NCBI GenBank assembly: GCA_965602805.1
Contig: CBFCZK010000011.1
Coordinates: 47,413-111,412, forward strand
Source: Thiomicrorhabdus sp965602805
Lineage (GTDB): Bacteria; Pseudomonadota; Gammaproteobacteria; Thiomicrospirales; Thiomicrospiraceae
Length of the DNA: 64,000 nucleotides
Direction of reading: 5' to 3'
This document shows positions 25,985-34,663 of this stretch, one piece after another. The notes below the pieces were generated by a model that saw only the letters and a program-made list of their open reading frames with translations, made no database searches and had not been told where the DNA came from. Position 1 is the stretch's first letter. Every line of letters starts with the position of its first letter. The position numbers were made by a program, and so were the translations under genes.

Positions 25985-26866
25985 TTATGCCATTAACTGG
26001 CCTTGTAATTTTTTCAAGGCTTGTTGTTCAACTTGGCGTATACGTTCCATAGAAACTCCGTACTCTTCTGAAAGGGCTTTAAGACCCACTTTATCTTCCG
26101 TTAACCAGCGTTTTTGCAGAATATCTCGGCTACGAGCATCTAAAGTGGCTAAGGCATTTTGCATGCGCTTCAACTCATATTCCGCTTGGTTTTGTTGAAC
26201 CAATGCAGTTTCTGGATCGGCTTCTTGGCTGATTAAAATCGGGAAAGTTGTGTTCTCATCGTCATCATCAGACATGTCCACGGGCAAATCTTTACCGTAT
26301 AAACGCATCTCCATCTCTAGAACGTCTTTACGCGTCACGCCCAACTCTTCGGCAACTCTATCCGCATCCTTATCACTAAACCACTCCAATGTTTTTTTAG
26401 AGCTACGCAATTTAAAAAACAGTTTACGTTGTGCTTTGGTGGTTGCGGTTTTAACAATACGCCAGTTTTTAATAACGTATTCGTTAATTTCCGCACGAAT
26501 CCAATGGATCGCAAAGGTCATTAAGCGCACGTTTTCTTCTGGGTTAAAGCGTTTAACGGCTTTCATCAAACCGATATTACCCTCTTGGATAATATCGCCT
26601 AACGGCAAGCCGTAACCATTGAAAGTACGTGCAACGGGTACGACATAACGTAAAGAAGAAAGAATTAACTGGCGAGCTGCTTCCACATCTTCTTGATAAT
26701 AAAGTTTTTCAGCGAGAACACGTTCTTCTTCAGCAGTTAATTTCTGAATATTCTTTACCGTCTGCAGATAGGTCTCTAGGTTTTGACCCGGTATGAGTTG
26801 ATTCGCAACCAGTGATAAAGCCGGTAGATTTGCCGCAGTGTTTGTATTTGTCAATAAATGTTGCAT
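25985..26866 (-). CDS. rpoH: Heat-shock sigma factor RpoH (sigma-32)
   Basis: A 293-aa sigma-70-family protein. Region 2 contains LRYVVPVARTFNGYGLPLGDIIQEGNIGLMKAVKRFNPEENVRLMTFAIHWIRAEINEYVIKNW; the RpoH box is present as KAQRKLFFKLRSSKKTL, which separates it from RpoD and RpoS; region 4 ends with ALSEEYGVSMERIRQVEQQALKKL. It directs RNA polymerase to heat-shock promoters. The gene stands alone, and a perfect CIRCE inverted repeat lies 41-67 nt before its start codon, implying HrcA repression of the sigma factor itself. Confidence 0.96.
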   Translation of the reverse strand: MQHLLTNTNTAANLPALSLVANQLIPGQNLETYLQTVKNIQKLTAEEERVLAEKLYYQEDVEAARQLILSSLRYVVPVARTFNGYGLPLGDIIQEGNIGLMKAVKRFNPEENVRLMTFAIHWIRAEINEYVIKNWRIVKTATTKAQRKLFFKLRSSKKTLEWFSDKDADRVAEELGVTRKDVLEMEMRLYGKDLPVDMSDDDDENTTFPILISQEADPETALVQQNQAEYELKRMQNALATLDARSRDILQKRWLTEDKVGLKALSEEYGVSMERIRQVEQQALKKLQGQLMA

Positions 26867-26906
26867 TGTTAAATACCTCTTAAAACTTTATTTCTATACG
26901 TTCATT

Positions 26907-26933
26907 TTAGCACTCTTTCAAAGAGAGTGCTAA
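26907..26933. promoter_or_regulatory. CIRCE element (HrcA operator) upstream of rpoH
   Basis: TTAGCACTC-N9-GAGTGCTAA, an exact match to the CIRCE consensus including the 9-nt spacer. CIRCE is bound by the heat-shock repressor HrcA and usually precedes groESL or dnaK. Here it is 41 nt upstream of the rpoH start codon. Confidence 0.93.
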
Positions 26934-27227
26934 AGAAGTCATGATTTGTTAAGGATTGCCTTAATAGGCTAATTTCATGCTCAAGAATGCACTTGTCGCG
27001 TGGCTATTCTCTGCGGGGGTATTAGGTAATGCTATAGAGGGTTGTAGATTCCGCTAATTAAATATAAGACCACTTGATGTATCTATGATTAATTTTAATA
27101 ACGCTAACTATCTGTAATATTTAAAATAAAAGTATAATCGGATAGTCGTGGCTAGCTTAGTTTATATGACATAGATTGAGTTTAAAGCGGTTGAGTTACG
27201 GACGAATAGAATTGTCAAAGGTGATGT
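26934..27227. other. Gap between CIRCE and response-regulator pseudogene
   Basis: AT-rich, with no gene or convincing structure seen beyond the probable rpoH promoter region next to CIRCE. Confidence 0.4.
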
Positions 27228-27814
27228 GTGTCTTTAAATATTTTAGTGATAGACGATGATACTGAGATTAGTGATCTGTTGCAGGAGCTCGCCAGTCGTT
27301 CTGGCCACCAGGTAGCGGTTGTTAACGACTCTAGGCTGGTGAATGCGTTATTATCCCCCCCCCCGATTTGATTTAATCTTTTTGGACTTAAGAATGCTTT
27401 TTTAGATGGTATTCAAGTCATGCGCTTATTCGCACAGAAAAAAATAAATTCCGCATTAGCCTTAATGAGTGGTTTCGACAAGTCGGCTTTAAACACCGCG
27501 CATGAACTTGTCTAAGCCCATCAGCTTAACGATTTAATGCATCTTTCCAAGCAATCTTTGAGGACGTTACAAAAGCCAGTCTTAAGCAGGTCAATCAACC
27601 ATAGTCTCATAAAAAGATGAGTTCAGACGATTTTCGTAAAGCCTTTGATAAAGATCGTATAGAGGTTCATTATCAACCGCAAATAGATGTCAAAATAAAC
27701 CAGGTGGTTGGCTTGGAAGCCTTGTGCCGTATTCGCGATAAGCAGAATAATTTAATCTATCCAAATCAATTTTTACACCAGGTGAATTTATTAGATAATG
27801 AGATTTGTCGATAG
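27228..27814 (+). pseudogene. Decayed response regulator-EAL phosphodiesterase gene
   Basis: A GTG at 27228 opens a receiver domain (SLNILVIDDDTEISDLLQELASRSGHQVAVV) that breaks at a run of ten C at 27355-27364. The next frame continues as DLIFLDL, with further frame damage near 27405 and a stop near 27515. From 27617 an EAL-domain beginning is readable (VHYQPQIDVKINQVVGLEALCRIRDKQNNLIYPNQFL), where the EAL motif is preserved as LEAL. It is then truncated at 27814. In the ancestor this would have been a two-component-controlled c-di-GMP phosphodiesterase. Confidence 0.82.
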
Positions 27815-27878
27815 ATGGTACTTACTACTTATCCTCTAATTACAGAATAAGTTAAGTCAAAAAACCGCCAAAATATCT

Positions 27879-27913
27879 ACAAAAAAGCCGAGATATTTCT
27901 CGGCTTTTTTGTA
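27879..27913. terminator. Bidirectional terminator after fliS-like gene
   Basis: ACAAAAAAGCCGAGA-TATT-TCTCGGCTTTTTTGT, a perfect stem with A6 and T6 flanks, between the pseudogene and the minus-strand fliS-like gene. Confidence 0.9.
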
Positions 27914-27960
27914 GGGGATTGCAATAGGCTTAAAATTCCACATCAATCCATGTGCAACCA

Positions 27961-28395
27961 TTACTGGTTATCTTGTAATTGACCCGTTTGCTGCATCATT
28001 TCCATCCAAGCATCACGAAGTTCCGTTAAGATTTCAATCGCGCTGTCTAGGTAGAAGGCATCTTTTTCAAAGACCGCTTCTTGAATGCTCTGATCTGCAT
28101 AACGGTAAAGTTCTTCTAAATCAAAGGCAAGAGGCGTCTCTTTTGTCATTGATAAACGGTCACGTAATGCATCTAAAATCGTTGTCATACGTCCTAGGTG
28201 AAAACCTTTCTCTACTAAAGCGTGGCTTTGGTGGCAAACTTTAGCCATATTACCCTTGTCTACTGCACCCTGTAATAACAGTAGGATGGTTTTACGAGGG
28301 TTCTCTTTTAGGCTGTCTTCAGCTTCTTGGTTTCTTTTGTACTCTTGAAGAATCGGAGCTTTTACTTCTGCTGATGTCGTATTGTTTACAGTCAT
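27961..28395 (-). CDS. FliS-like flagellar export chaperone
   Basis: A 144-aa mostly helical protein. It matches the FliS pattern: ENPRKTILLLLQGAVDKGNMAKVCHQ for helix 1-2, GRMTTILDALRDRLSM, then ELYRYADQSIQEAVFEKDAFYLDSAIEILTELRDAWMEMM, which corresponds to the L-LY-Y and IL-LR-AW motifs. FliS binds the flagellin C-terminus and prevents early polymerisation. It is not accompanied by fliC or fliD here, so it may be a stand-alone paralogue. The gene symbol is withheld because of that isolation. Confidence 0.75.
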   Translation of the reverse strand: MTVNNTTSAEVKAPILQEYKRNQEAEDSLKENPRKTILLLLQGAVDKGNMAKVCHQSHALVEKGFHLGRMTTILDALRDRLSMTKETPLAFDLEELYRYADQSIQEAVFEKDAFYLDSAIEILTELRDAWMEMMQQTGQLQDNQ

Positions 28396-28779
28396 GTGTG
28401 GTTCCCTTGTGCGTTTAGCAAATTATATTTGTGTGTTTAGCGTGCTTTAAAATTTTTGAACCTATATGAGTGTTGAAGCTGGTTCATAAAAAATTAAAGT
28501 TTTTCCTTTGCTAGACGTAGAGCATAAGCCGTGCCAATTTTTATAGAGGATATTTTGACGGGGTATGTAGGAGGACAGTGGTGAGGGTGACGGTATTGAT
28601 AATAACTGTTTGAAAAACAGAGTGTTAACGGGTTCTGTAGAGCGGTTTTAAGTGTGTTTTGTTCGCGAGTTTTTCAAACCGACCAGGCCTGGTCAGCTTG
28701 AAAATAGCATTGGAAACTGCTGAAAAAGTGTTTTAAGGCCGGTTATTTACACCGTGACTGCCATAAAAGTAGTGTTTAC
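28396..28779. other. Intergenic region holding palindrome copy 6
   Basis: No gene seen. The only notable feature is the palindrome at 28682-28693. Confidence 0.5.
28682..28693. repeat. ACCAGGCCTGGT palindrome, copy 6 (intergenic)
   Basis: Extended symmetrically to GACCAGGCCTGGTC, 86 bases beyond the purT stop. Confidence 0.85.
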
Positions 28780-29970
28780 TTAAAATGTCACTTTTACGGC
28801 AGCCGCGACTTGATTCGCTTTGGTTATGGCTTCTTCAATGCTGTCTGCTTTTGCAATGGCAACCCCCATGCGGCGGCGACCGTCAATTTCTGGTTTACCA
28901 AACAAGCGGATTTGCGTGTCTGGTAAAGACAGTGCCTCGGTTAGATTTGAGAATGCAGTCTGGCTAGATTTTCCGGTTGGTAAAATAACACTCGATGCGG
29001 CTGGGCCGTGTTGTCTAATGTTTGGAATCGGCAAACCTAAGATGGCACGCGCATGCAAAGCAAACTCGGAAAGGTCTTGAGATATTAAAGTCACCAGGCC
29101 AGTGTCATGTGGTCGAGGCGAGACTTCACTAAAGTAAACGTTGTCACCTTTAATGAAGAGTTCAACCCCAAAAAGACCGCGTCCCGTTTCACCGCATAAA
29201 TTATCAGTGACTTTACGAGCAATCTCTTGAGAGGTTACTATCGCCGCCGCACTCATGGCATGTGGTTGCCATGATTGACGATAATCGCCATCTTCTTGGT
29301 GATGACCAATCGGCTCACAGAAACTAATGCCTTGTTCGTGGCGTACCGTTAATAAGGTGATCTCATAATCAAAGTCGACAAAACCTTCAATAATGACACG
29401 ACCTTTACCGGCGCGACCACCTTCTTGCGCATATGACCAGGCCTGGTCAATATCCTCAGAGCTTTTAATCAGGCTCTGACCTTTACCTGACGAGCTCATA
29501 ATCGGTTTAACGACACAAGGTATGCCGATACGCCCAATCGCAGCTTCAAAATCCGCCTTGGTGTCTACGAATTCATAAGGCGAAGTCGGAATGCCGAGTT
29601 CTTCTGCGGCTAAACAGCGAATCCCTTCACGATTCATTGTCAATTGCGTGGCGCGAGCGGTTGGTATTATTTTGACACCTTCGTTTTCGAGCTCCGCTAA
29701 AGTGTCGGTGGCAATCGCCTCAATTTCTGGTACGACCATGTGCGGCTTTTCGAGTTCAATTATTTTTCTTAAAGCGACGCCATCTAACATATCTACGACA
29801 TGACTACGGTCTGCAACCTGCATGGCTGGCGCATTTGGGTAACGATCTACAGCGATGACTTCTACCCCTAAACGTTGCAGTTCAATGGCCACTTCTTTGC
29901 CTAATTCACCCGCTCCACAGAGTAATACTCGAACCGCCGTTGGTGAAAATGGTGTACCGATGCTAAACAT
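28780..29970 (-). CDS. purT: Formate-dependent phosphoribosylglycinamide formyltransferase
   Basis: A 396-aa ATP-grasp enzyme that formylates GAR with formate and ATP, the folate-independent third step of purine synthesis. The N-terminal VRVLLCGAGELGKEVAIELQRLGVEVIAVDRY, the ATP-grasp core PCVVKPIMSSSGKGQSLI, and ESTYLE-like metal-binding VYFSEVSPRPHDTGLVTLISQ are diagnostic. The length is normal. It is transcribed alone. It carries in-frame palindrome copy 7, read as DQAWS. Confidence 0.96.
   Translation of the reverse strand: MFSIGTPFSPTAVRVLLCGAGELGKEVAIELQRLGVEVIAVDRYPNAPAMQVADRSHVVDMLDGVALRKIIELEKPHMVVPEIEAIATDTLAELENEGVKIIPTARATQLTMNREGIRCLAAEELGIPTSPYEFVDTKADFEAAIGRIGIPCVVKPIMSSSGKGQSLIKSSEDIDQAWSYAQEGGRAGKGRVIIEGFVDFDYEITLLTVRHEQGISFCEPIGHHQEDGDYRQSWQPHAMSAAAIVTSQEIARKVTDNLCGETGRGLFGVELFIKGDNVYFSEVSPRPHDTGLVTLISQDLSEFALHARAILGLPIPNIRQHGPAASSVILPTGKSSQTAFSNLTEALSLPDTQIRLFGKPEIDGRRRMGVAIAKADSIEEAITKANQVAAAVKVTF
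29436..29447. repeat. ACCAGGCCTGGT palindrome, copy 7 (in purT)
   Basis: In-frame copy within purT, flanked to GACCAGGCCTGGTC. Confidence 0.85.
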
Positions 29971-30181
29971 GGCATCTCCTTTGCTTATAGCTAGTTAAGA
30001 AATTTAAAGAGCCAATTTATCGGCCGCTTAAATAAGAACTTGAGTCATTCATGTTTAAAAGACATTAATGAACAGGGCTTAACCTGAAGACTCGCTGAAA
30101 TTGCCAAATATTATACGCCATTTCAGTCATTAATCGCCTTCATCCCGTTAAGCCCCTTTCGTAAGGTAAGAGGTTAGCATC

Positions 30182-31726
30182 ATGTTAGAGTTAAGAGACA
30201 CTGTTAAAGAGCCAGCGACACAAACGGTTACTTCGCCTGAAGTAACACGTTTTTTGCAGACGGATCGTTCTAGAACGCAGCAGATGATTGACAGATCACC
30301 TCTAGCGGCTGGTTTCAGTGTTAAAAAAATACTCCGTGTACTGCAAGACCGCTTCTCTCATACTGGCGATATTCCGCAAGCGATTGAAGAGATGGTGGAA
30401 GCTCAAGTGCAACTGCGTACTCGTGAGTTATTTCGTCAAGCAAACTATGATGGCTTAACTCATTTGCCAAACCGAGCTTACTTTCACAGTACGCTTGATG
30501 AGTTGGTGAAAAATTCAAAAGATACAAGTACTGAATTTACCCTGCTATTTTTAGATTTAGACGGTTTTAAAAACATCAACGATACTTTAGGGCATCATGC
30601 CGGTGACGAACTATTGAGAAACGTCAGTGCACGTTTGATTTCAGCGGTGCGTGAAGGCGATATTGTCAGCCGTTTGGGCGGAGATGAGTTTGTTATTTTA
30701 TTGGCAGGGCTGTCTGACCGTGAAATGACTGAAAAAATCTGTAACCGTATTGTTTTTGAGGTCAGTCGCCCTTATTGGATTGATAAAAATGATGTGGCCA
30801 TCTCGACCAGTATTGGTGTGGCACGTTACCCTGAAGATGCGAAAAGTTCTGCTGAATTAGTTGAAAATTCAGATAAAGCGCTTTATGTATCTAAAGCCAG
30901 TGGCCGTAGTACATTCAGTTTTTATGCGGATGTGGTTGAGCAAGCTGAACACCAACAGGTTGATGCAAGTTTAGCACTTAAAGCAGCGATTGCGGCAGGC
31001 GAGATAGAGGCGTGTTTTGAACCACAAATCGATTTAGCGAGTCAAAAAATTGTCGGCGCAAGTGTCAGCGCGCTTTGGCACCATGAGTCAGTTGAAAACC
31101 CTTACCTATCAGGTTGGATGGAGTTGCTTGATCAAAGTGGTTGGGCAAGTTCGGTCGGCACATGGTTGATTGATAGTGGTCTGTTTTATCTACAGCAGTG
31201 GCAGCAAGTGAATGATGAATTGGTGATTTCTGTACCGGTCATGGAAAGCATTTGGCAAACTGAAAACATGGTTGAATTCATGAATCATCGTTTAGCGAAT
31301 TTCAATGTTAAAACATCACAAGTGCAGTTAGAGTTTTCATTGCAAGCGATTACCGAAGCCGGTTTGCAAAACACATTACAAAAGTTGAGTGAAGCTGGTT
31401 ACCAAATTACGTTGACGGAAGTCGGTAAAGTGCCATTGGATATTGCGCAGTTGATGAATCTGAATGTACAAGAAATCAAACTTGACCGTGTTTGGCTGCA
31501 AGATGCTCTACAGACAGAAAGTGGTCAGAAGTGGGTAAAAGCGGTGGTTCAAATGGCGAAAACATTAGATGTCTGCGTGATTGCCACCGGCATTGAGAAT
31601 CTAACACAAGCAAGAGTGCTGCATGACATGGGATGCCTGATGGGGCAGGGTGTAACGTGGGCTCAGCCTTTGGATTCAAACTTGTATTATCAGGCGATTA
31701 CGGCACAGTTACCGGTTATGCATTAG
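30182..31726 (+). CDS. GGDEF-EAL protein with degenerate EAL domain
   Basis: A 514-aa cytoplasmic protein. After about 85 residues of N-terminal region, the GGDEF domain (about 90-245) has RLGGDEFVILL and an RxxD inhibitory site (REGD). The EAL domain (about 265-510) is degenerate: the EAL motif reads SAL in GASVSALWHHE, and the metal-binding DDFGTGYS-type loop is replaced by TEVGKVPLDIA, although KLDR and ATGIEN persist. It is therefore expected to make c-di-GMP, with the EAL part acting as a binding or regulatory module. No TM segments. Monocistronic with its own terminator. Confidence 0.9.
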   Translation: MLELRDTVKEPATQTVTSPEVTRFLQTDRSRTQQMIDRSPLAAGFSVKKILRVLQDRFSHTGDIPQAIEEMVEAQVQLRTRELFRQANYDGLTHLPNRAYFHSTLDELVKNSKDTSTEFTLLFLDLDGFKNINDTLGHHAGDELLRNVSARLISAVREGDIVSRLGGDEFVILLAGLSDREMTEKICNRIVFEVSRPYWIDKNDVAISTSIGVARYPEDAKSSAELVENSDKALYVSKASGRSTFSFYADVVEQAEHQQVDASLALKAAIAAGEIEACFEPQIDLASQKIVGASVSALWHHESVENPYLSGWMELLDQSGWASSVGTWLIDSGLFYLQQWQQVNDELVISVPVMESIWQTENMVEFMNHRLANFNVKTSQVQLEFSLQAITEAGLQNTLQKLSEAGYQITLTEVGKVPLDIAQLMNLNVQEIKLDRVWLQDALQTESGQKWVKAVVQMAKTLDVCVIATGIENLTQARVLHDMGCLMGQGVTWAQPLDSNLYYQAITAQLPVMH

Positions 31727-31768
31727 AAGAGACTTCGAAAAGCTGTTTTAATTCAGTAACGTTAAATT

Positions 31769-31794
31769 GCCCAGTTTAAAGCTGGGCTTTTTTG
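31769..31794 (+). terminator. Rho-independent terminator
   Basis: GCCCAGTTTAAAGCTGGGC followed by six T, 42 bases after the GGDEF-EAL stop. Confidence 0.85.
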
Positions 31795-31831
31795 TTATTG
31801 AGTGTCTAAAAACAGAGCGTTTTAAGAAATG

Positions 31832-31843
31832 ACCAGGCCTGGC
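31832..31843. repeat. Degenerate ACCAGGCCTGG palindrome
   Basis: ACCAGGCCTGGC, with a mismatch only at the last base of the 12-mer. It shows that the family also has decayed members. Confidence 0.6.
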
Positions 31844-32003
31844 ATGTCCTGCGGCTTTACAAAACCATGTGAGCGTAGGGTCATTTTATTTTTCACGGTT
31901 TTGGCATTTGTTTTGTACAATCAATTACAGTTATCTTGGCTTATTACTCAATTCTTTATGGAAAAGTCTTTAAGGTCAAGACAAGGGAGTTGTTATCAAA
32001 ATA

Positions 32004-32591
32004 TTGTGGATACTTATTTTTGCTTCGGTCTTAATCTGGTCAGGCTTTCAGCCTAAAGACCAACTCACCTGGTTTTTAGAGGTCTTCCCTGCGCTAATCG
32101 GTTTGGGGGTGTTAGCTTGGACTTATCACCGTTTTCGCTTAACGCCCTTGCTCTACTTCTTGATTTTGCTGCATAGCATTATCCTAATGGTCGGCGGGCA
32201 CTATACCTATGCCGAAGTGCCGCTGTTTGATTGGCTGACAGAACTGTTTGATTGGTCGCGTAACAACTACGATAAGTTAGGGCATTTAGCACAAGGCTTT
32301 GTACCAGCCATGATTACTAGAGAACTTATTTTGCGCAAACAGATTGTGAAAGGCGTGGCCTGGCAGAACTTTTTTATTGTCACATTCTGCTTAGCGTTAA
32401 GTGCTTTTTATGAAATATTGGAGTGGTGGACAGCGCTATTGTCTGAAGAGGCGGCAGAAGCCTTTTTGGGTACGCAGGGTTATGTTTGGGATACTCAGTC
32501 CGATATGATGTATGCGCTCATCGGTGCGGTATTGGCCTTGCTTCTATTGAGAAAAATGCACGATGCTCAACTGGCTGAATTGAACTCTTAG
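32004..32591 (+). CDS. DUF2238 (YjdF-like) membrane protein
   Basis: A 195-aa integral membrane protein with about six TM segments. Family signatures are visible: FDWSRNNYDKLGHLAQGFVPAMITRELILRK, then FYEILEWWTALLSEEAAEAFLGTQGYVWDTQSDMMYALIGA, with conserved acidic and aromatic residues. The function of the family is unknown. The start appears to be a TTG (WILIFASVLIWSG), with GGGAG about 14 nt upstream; no in-frame ATG exists nearby. It is unlinked to any obvious pathway gene. Confidence 0.78.
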   Translation: MWILIFASVLIWSGFQPKDQLTWFLEVFPALIGLGVLAWTYHRFRLTPLLYFLILLHSIILMVGGHYTYAEVPLFDWLTELFDWSRNNYDKLGHLAQGFVPAMITRELILRKQIVKGVAWQNFFIVTFCLALSAFYEILEWWTALLSEEAAEAFLGTQGYVWDTQSDMMYALIGAVLALLLLRKMHDAQLAELNS

Positions 32592-32741
32592 AAAGCAGGT
32601 TAAAGACGGTATTGTTGCTTAAGCAGGGTTTGACTGACATTGGTTCACAACTGCATCGTAATTCTGTATTCGTTAGCCATTCTTCAACATAACCAAGTAT
32701 CATGAGCATACGATAAAACAGTGAGCAAGTGAAGAGGTCCT

Positions 32742-33260
32742 ATGCAAGAAGCAAAAATAGCCATCGAGGTTGAACATCCTGAACATCTCGAACGCCAAGA
32801 ACCCGTCGAATACGCTGGTTTTTGGATAAGAGTGGTCGCGGCACTGATTGATAGTGTTATTGTGATGATTATCACGTTGCCGATTACCACCGCCATTTAT
32901 GGTGAAGTACCTAAGGATGGCTACACCTATCTGTTAGGTGGCTGGGATTTTGTGATTAACTACCTTTTTCCGGCCTTAGCGGTCATTGCTTTTTGGGTTT
33001 ATAAATCGGCAACCCCCGGAAAATTGTTTACAAAGGTGACTATTGTCGATGCCAAGACCGGCGGTAAACCTTCGGTAGGCCAATTTATTGTGCGTTATTT
33101 AGGCTATTTTGTCTCCATTGTTCCTTTGTTTGCGGGTCTTATTTGGGTGGCATTTGATAAGCGTAAACAAGGCTGGCATGACAAACTCGCCGGTACGCTG
33201 GTATTAAGAAATAAAGATGAACAATCTGATATTGAAAGCCAAAGGTCCATTGATTCGTAG
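32742..33260 (+). CDS. RDD-family membrane protein
   Basis: A 172-aa protein with the RDD pattern: YAGFWIRVVAALIDSVIVMIITLPIT (first TM, with the R and D residues), a second TM near YLFPALAVIAFWVY, KSATPGKLFTKVTIVDAKTGGKPSVGQ, a third TM, and AFDKRKQGWHDKLAGTLVL. Such proteins are small membrane proteins of mostly unknown role, some linked to ion exchange. AGAGGT precedes the ATG. A terminator and palindrome copy 8 follow. Confidence 0.85.
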   Translation: MQEAKIAIEVEHPEHLERQEPVEYAGFWIRVVAALIDSVIVMIITLPITTAIYGEVPKDGYTYLLGGWDFVINYLFPALAVIAFWVYKSATPGKLFTKVTIVDAKTGGKPSVGQFIVRYLGYFVSIVPLFAGLIWVAFDKRKQGWHDKLAGTLVLRNKDEQSDIESQRSIDS

Positions 33261-33279
33261 AATCTAGATTTAGATTACG

Positions 33280-33291
33280 ACCAGGCCTGGT
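33280..33291. repeat. ACCAGGCCTGGT palindrome, copy 8 (intergenic)
   Basis: 19 bases after the RDD gene stop and before its terminator. Confidence 0.85.
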
Positions 33292-33317
33292 AAGTTTAAA
33301 TTTAACGAATCCTGGAC

Positions 33318-33350
33318 ATTAAAAAGCCCGCATTGCGGGCTTTTTAATGT
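33318..33350. terminator. Bidirectional terminator (RDD gene / mtnN)
   Basis: CATTAAAAAGCCCGC-ATT-GCGGGCTTTTTAATG, a fully symmetric hairpin with A/T flanks, between convergent genes. Confidence 0.92.
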
Positions 33351-33382
33351 CGAAAATAGAGAAAATCGTTTCTAAGCAGTTT

Positions 33383-34084
33383 CTAAGCAGTTTCTAACTT
33401 AGTAAGCATGCCTAAAATGACTTTAGCAGAGTGCGTTGCCGCTTGCTCTAGGTACTTTTCAAAGGTAACCGCATTCTCTTTGCCTGCAATATCCGATAAC
33501 GAGCGGATAATGACAAAAGGCATGTCAAAGCTGTGACAGACTTGCGCTACGGCAGCCGCTTCCATCTCGCAAGCAATCATCTCAGGGAAGTTTTTACGGG
33601 TACTAGCAACATCTTCAGGCTGATGCATAAAGCGATCGGCCGTGGCGATTAAACCGTGCATATGTACCACTTCTTGCAGTGCTTCAATGCTTTCTTGCGC
33701 CGCTTGAACCAGTTTGGCATCCGGCAAAAAGCAGGATGGCATGCCTGGAATTTGCCCCAAGTCATAACCAAATGGCGTGACATCCACATCGTGATGGCAA
33801 ACGGAACTGCTGATGACAATATCCCCAACATTTAAGTCTGTATGAAATCCACCCGCCGAACCGGTGTTGATCACATAGTCAGGCTGATACAGTTCAATCA
33901 ATAAGGTTGTGCTAATCGCGGCATTGACCTTGCCAATTCCAGAGCGTAGCAACGCAACATCGATTTGGCCAATTTTCCCCGAATAATACTCAAATCCGGC
34001 ATGCGTGGTGGTGGTTAAATCGGTCAACTTACTTCTCAGTAATGCAACCTCTTCTTCCATCGCGCCAATAATCGCTATTTTCAT
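33383..34084 (-). CDS. mtnN: 5'-methylthioadenosine/S-adenosylhomocysteine nucleosidase
   Basis: A 233-aa Pfs/MTAN nucleosidase that cleaves MTA and SAH to adenine and the thioribose. It starts IAIIGAMEEEVALLRSKL; VINTGSAGGFHTDLNVGDIV and the catalytic region MIACEMEAAAVAQVCHSFDMPFVIIRSLSDIAG, with the active-site Glu and Asp, are conserved. It lies 10 bp after luxS on the same strand, so SAH can be taken through S-ribosylhomocysteine to homocysteine and DPD (AI-2 precursor) by one operon. Confidence 0.96.
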   Translation of the reverse strand: MKIAIIGAMEEEVALLRSKLTDLTTTTHAGFEYYSGKIGQIDVALLRSGIGKVNAAISTTLLIELYQPDYVINTGSAGGFHTDLNVGDIVISSSVCHHDVDVTPFGYDLGQIPGMPSCFLPDAKLVQAAQESIEALQEVVHMHGLIATADRFMHQPEDVASTRKNFPEMIACEMEAAAVAQVCHSFDMPFVIIRSLSDIAGKENAVTFEKYLEQAATHSAKVILGMLTKLETA

Positions 34085-34094
34085 CGTGGGTTAC

Positions 34095-34616
34095 CTATAC
34101 TTCGTTGCCAAGAGATTTAAGGGTCGCTTCGCTGAGTGCGATTTCATCATTTTTATTCACGCCGATACCGTGATCAATAATCTCTTGGGAGATGGCTTTC
34201 GCTTCCTCTAAAGAGTGCATGACAAACGTTCCACACTGATATTCATTAAGTTCAGGAATGTCTTCCATGCGCTGCACATTTAAAACATCATGCATCGCCG
34301 CCAACCAAGCCTTGCTAACGCGTTCTTCACTTGGCGTGCCTAATAGACTCATATAGAAACCTGTACGACAACCCATCGGAGAGATATCAATGATTTCTAC
34401 GCCGTCACCATTCAAATGATTACGCATAAAGCCTGCAAACAAATGCTCTAGAGTATGAATGCCTTTCTCGCTCATCATCTCTTCATTTGGCTTGTTAAAA
34501 CGTAAATCAAATACGGTGATGGTGTCGCCAGAAGGTGATTGCATTGTCTTAGCAACACGCACCGCAGGCGCGTTCATAATAGTGTGGTCAACGGTGAAAC
34601 TGTCTAATAAAGGCAT
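34095..34616 (-). CDS. luxS: S-ribosylhomocysteine lyase
   Basis: A 173-aa Fe(II)-dependent LuxS producing homocysteine and DPD, the AI-2 precursor. The metal ligands are intact: HTLEHLFAGFMRNHL (two His) and EYQCGTFVMHS (Cys), with the catalytic Cys in ISPMGCRTGFYMSLLG. Paired with mtnN it completes the activated methyl cycle, supplying homocysteine for the metE-encoded enzyme elsewhere in the window. Whether AI-2 is used as a signal cannot be told from this sequence. Confidence 0.97.
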   Translation of the reverse strand: MPLLDSFTVDHTIMNAPAVRVAKTMQSPSGDTITVFDLRFNKPNEEMMSEKGIHTLEHLFAGFMRNHLNGDGVEIIDISPMGCRTGFYMSLLGTPSEERVSKAWLAAMHDVLNVQRMEDIPELNEYQCGTFVMHSLEEAKAISQEIIDHGIGVNKNDEIALSEATLKSLGNEV

Positions 34617-34663
34617 GTTTGGATTCCTGTTTTTAATGTATGGGGATGATGAATATAAATGGA

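Noticed and set aside
31829..32056. Short plus-strand frame starting just before the DUF2238 gene
   Set aside because: It runs through palindrome and intergenic sequence and overlaps the start of DUF2238 in another frame.
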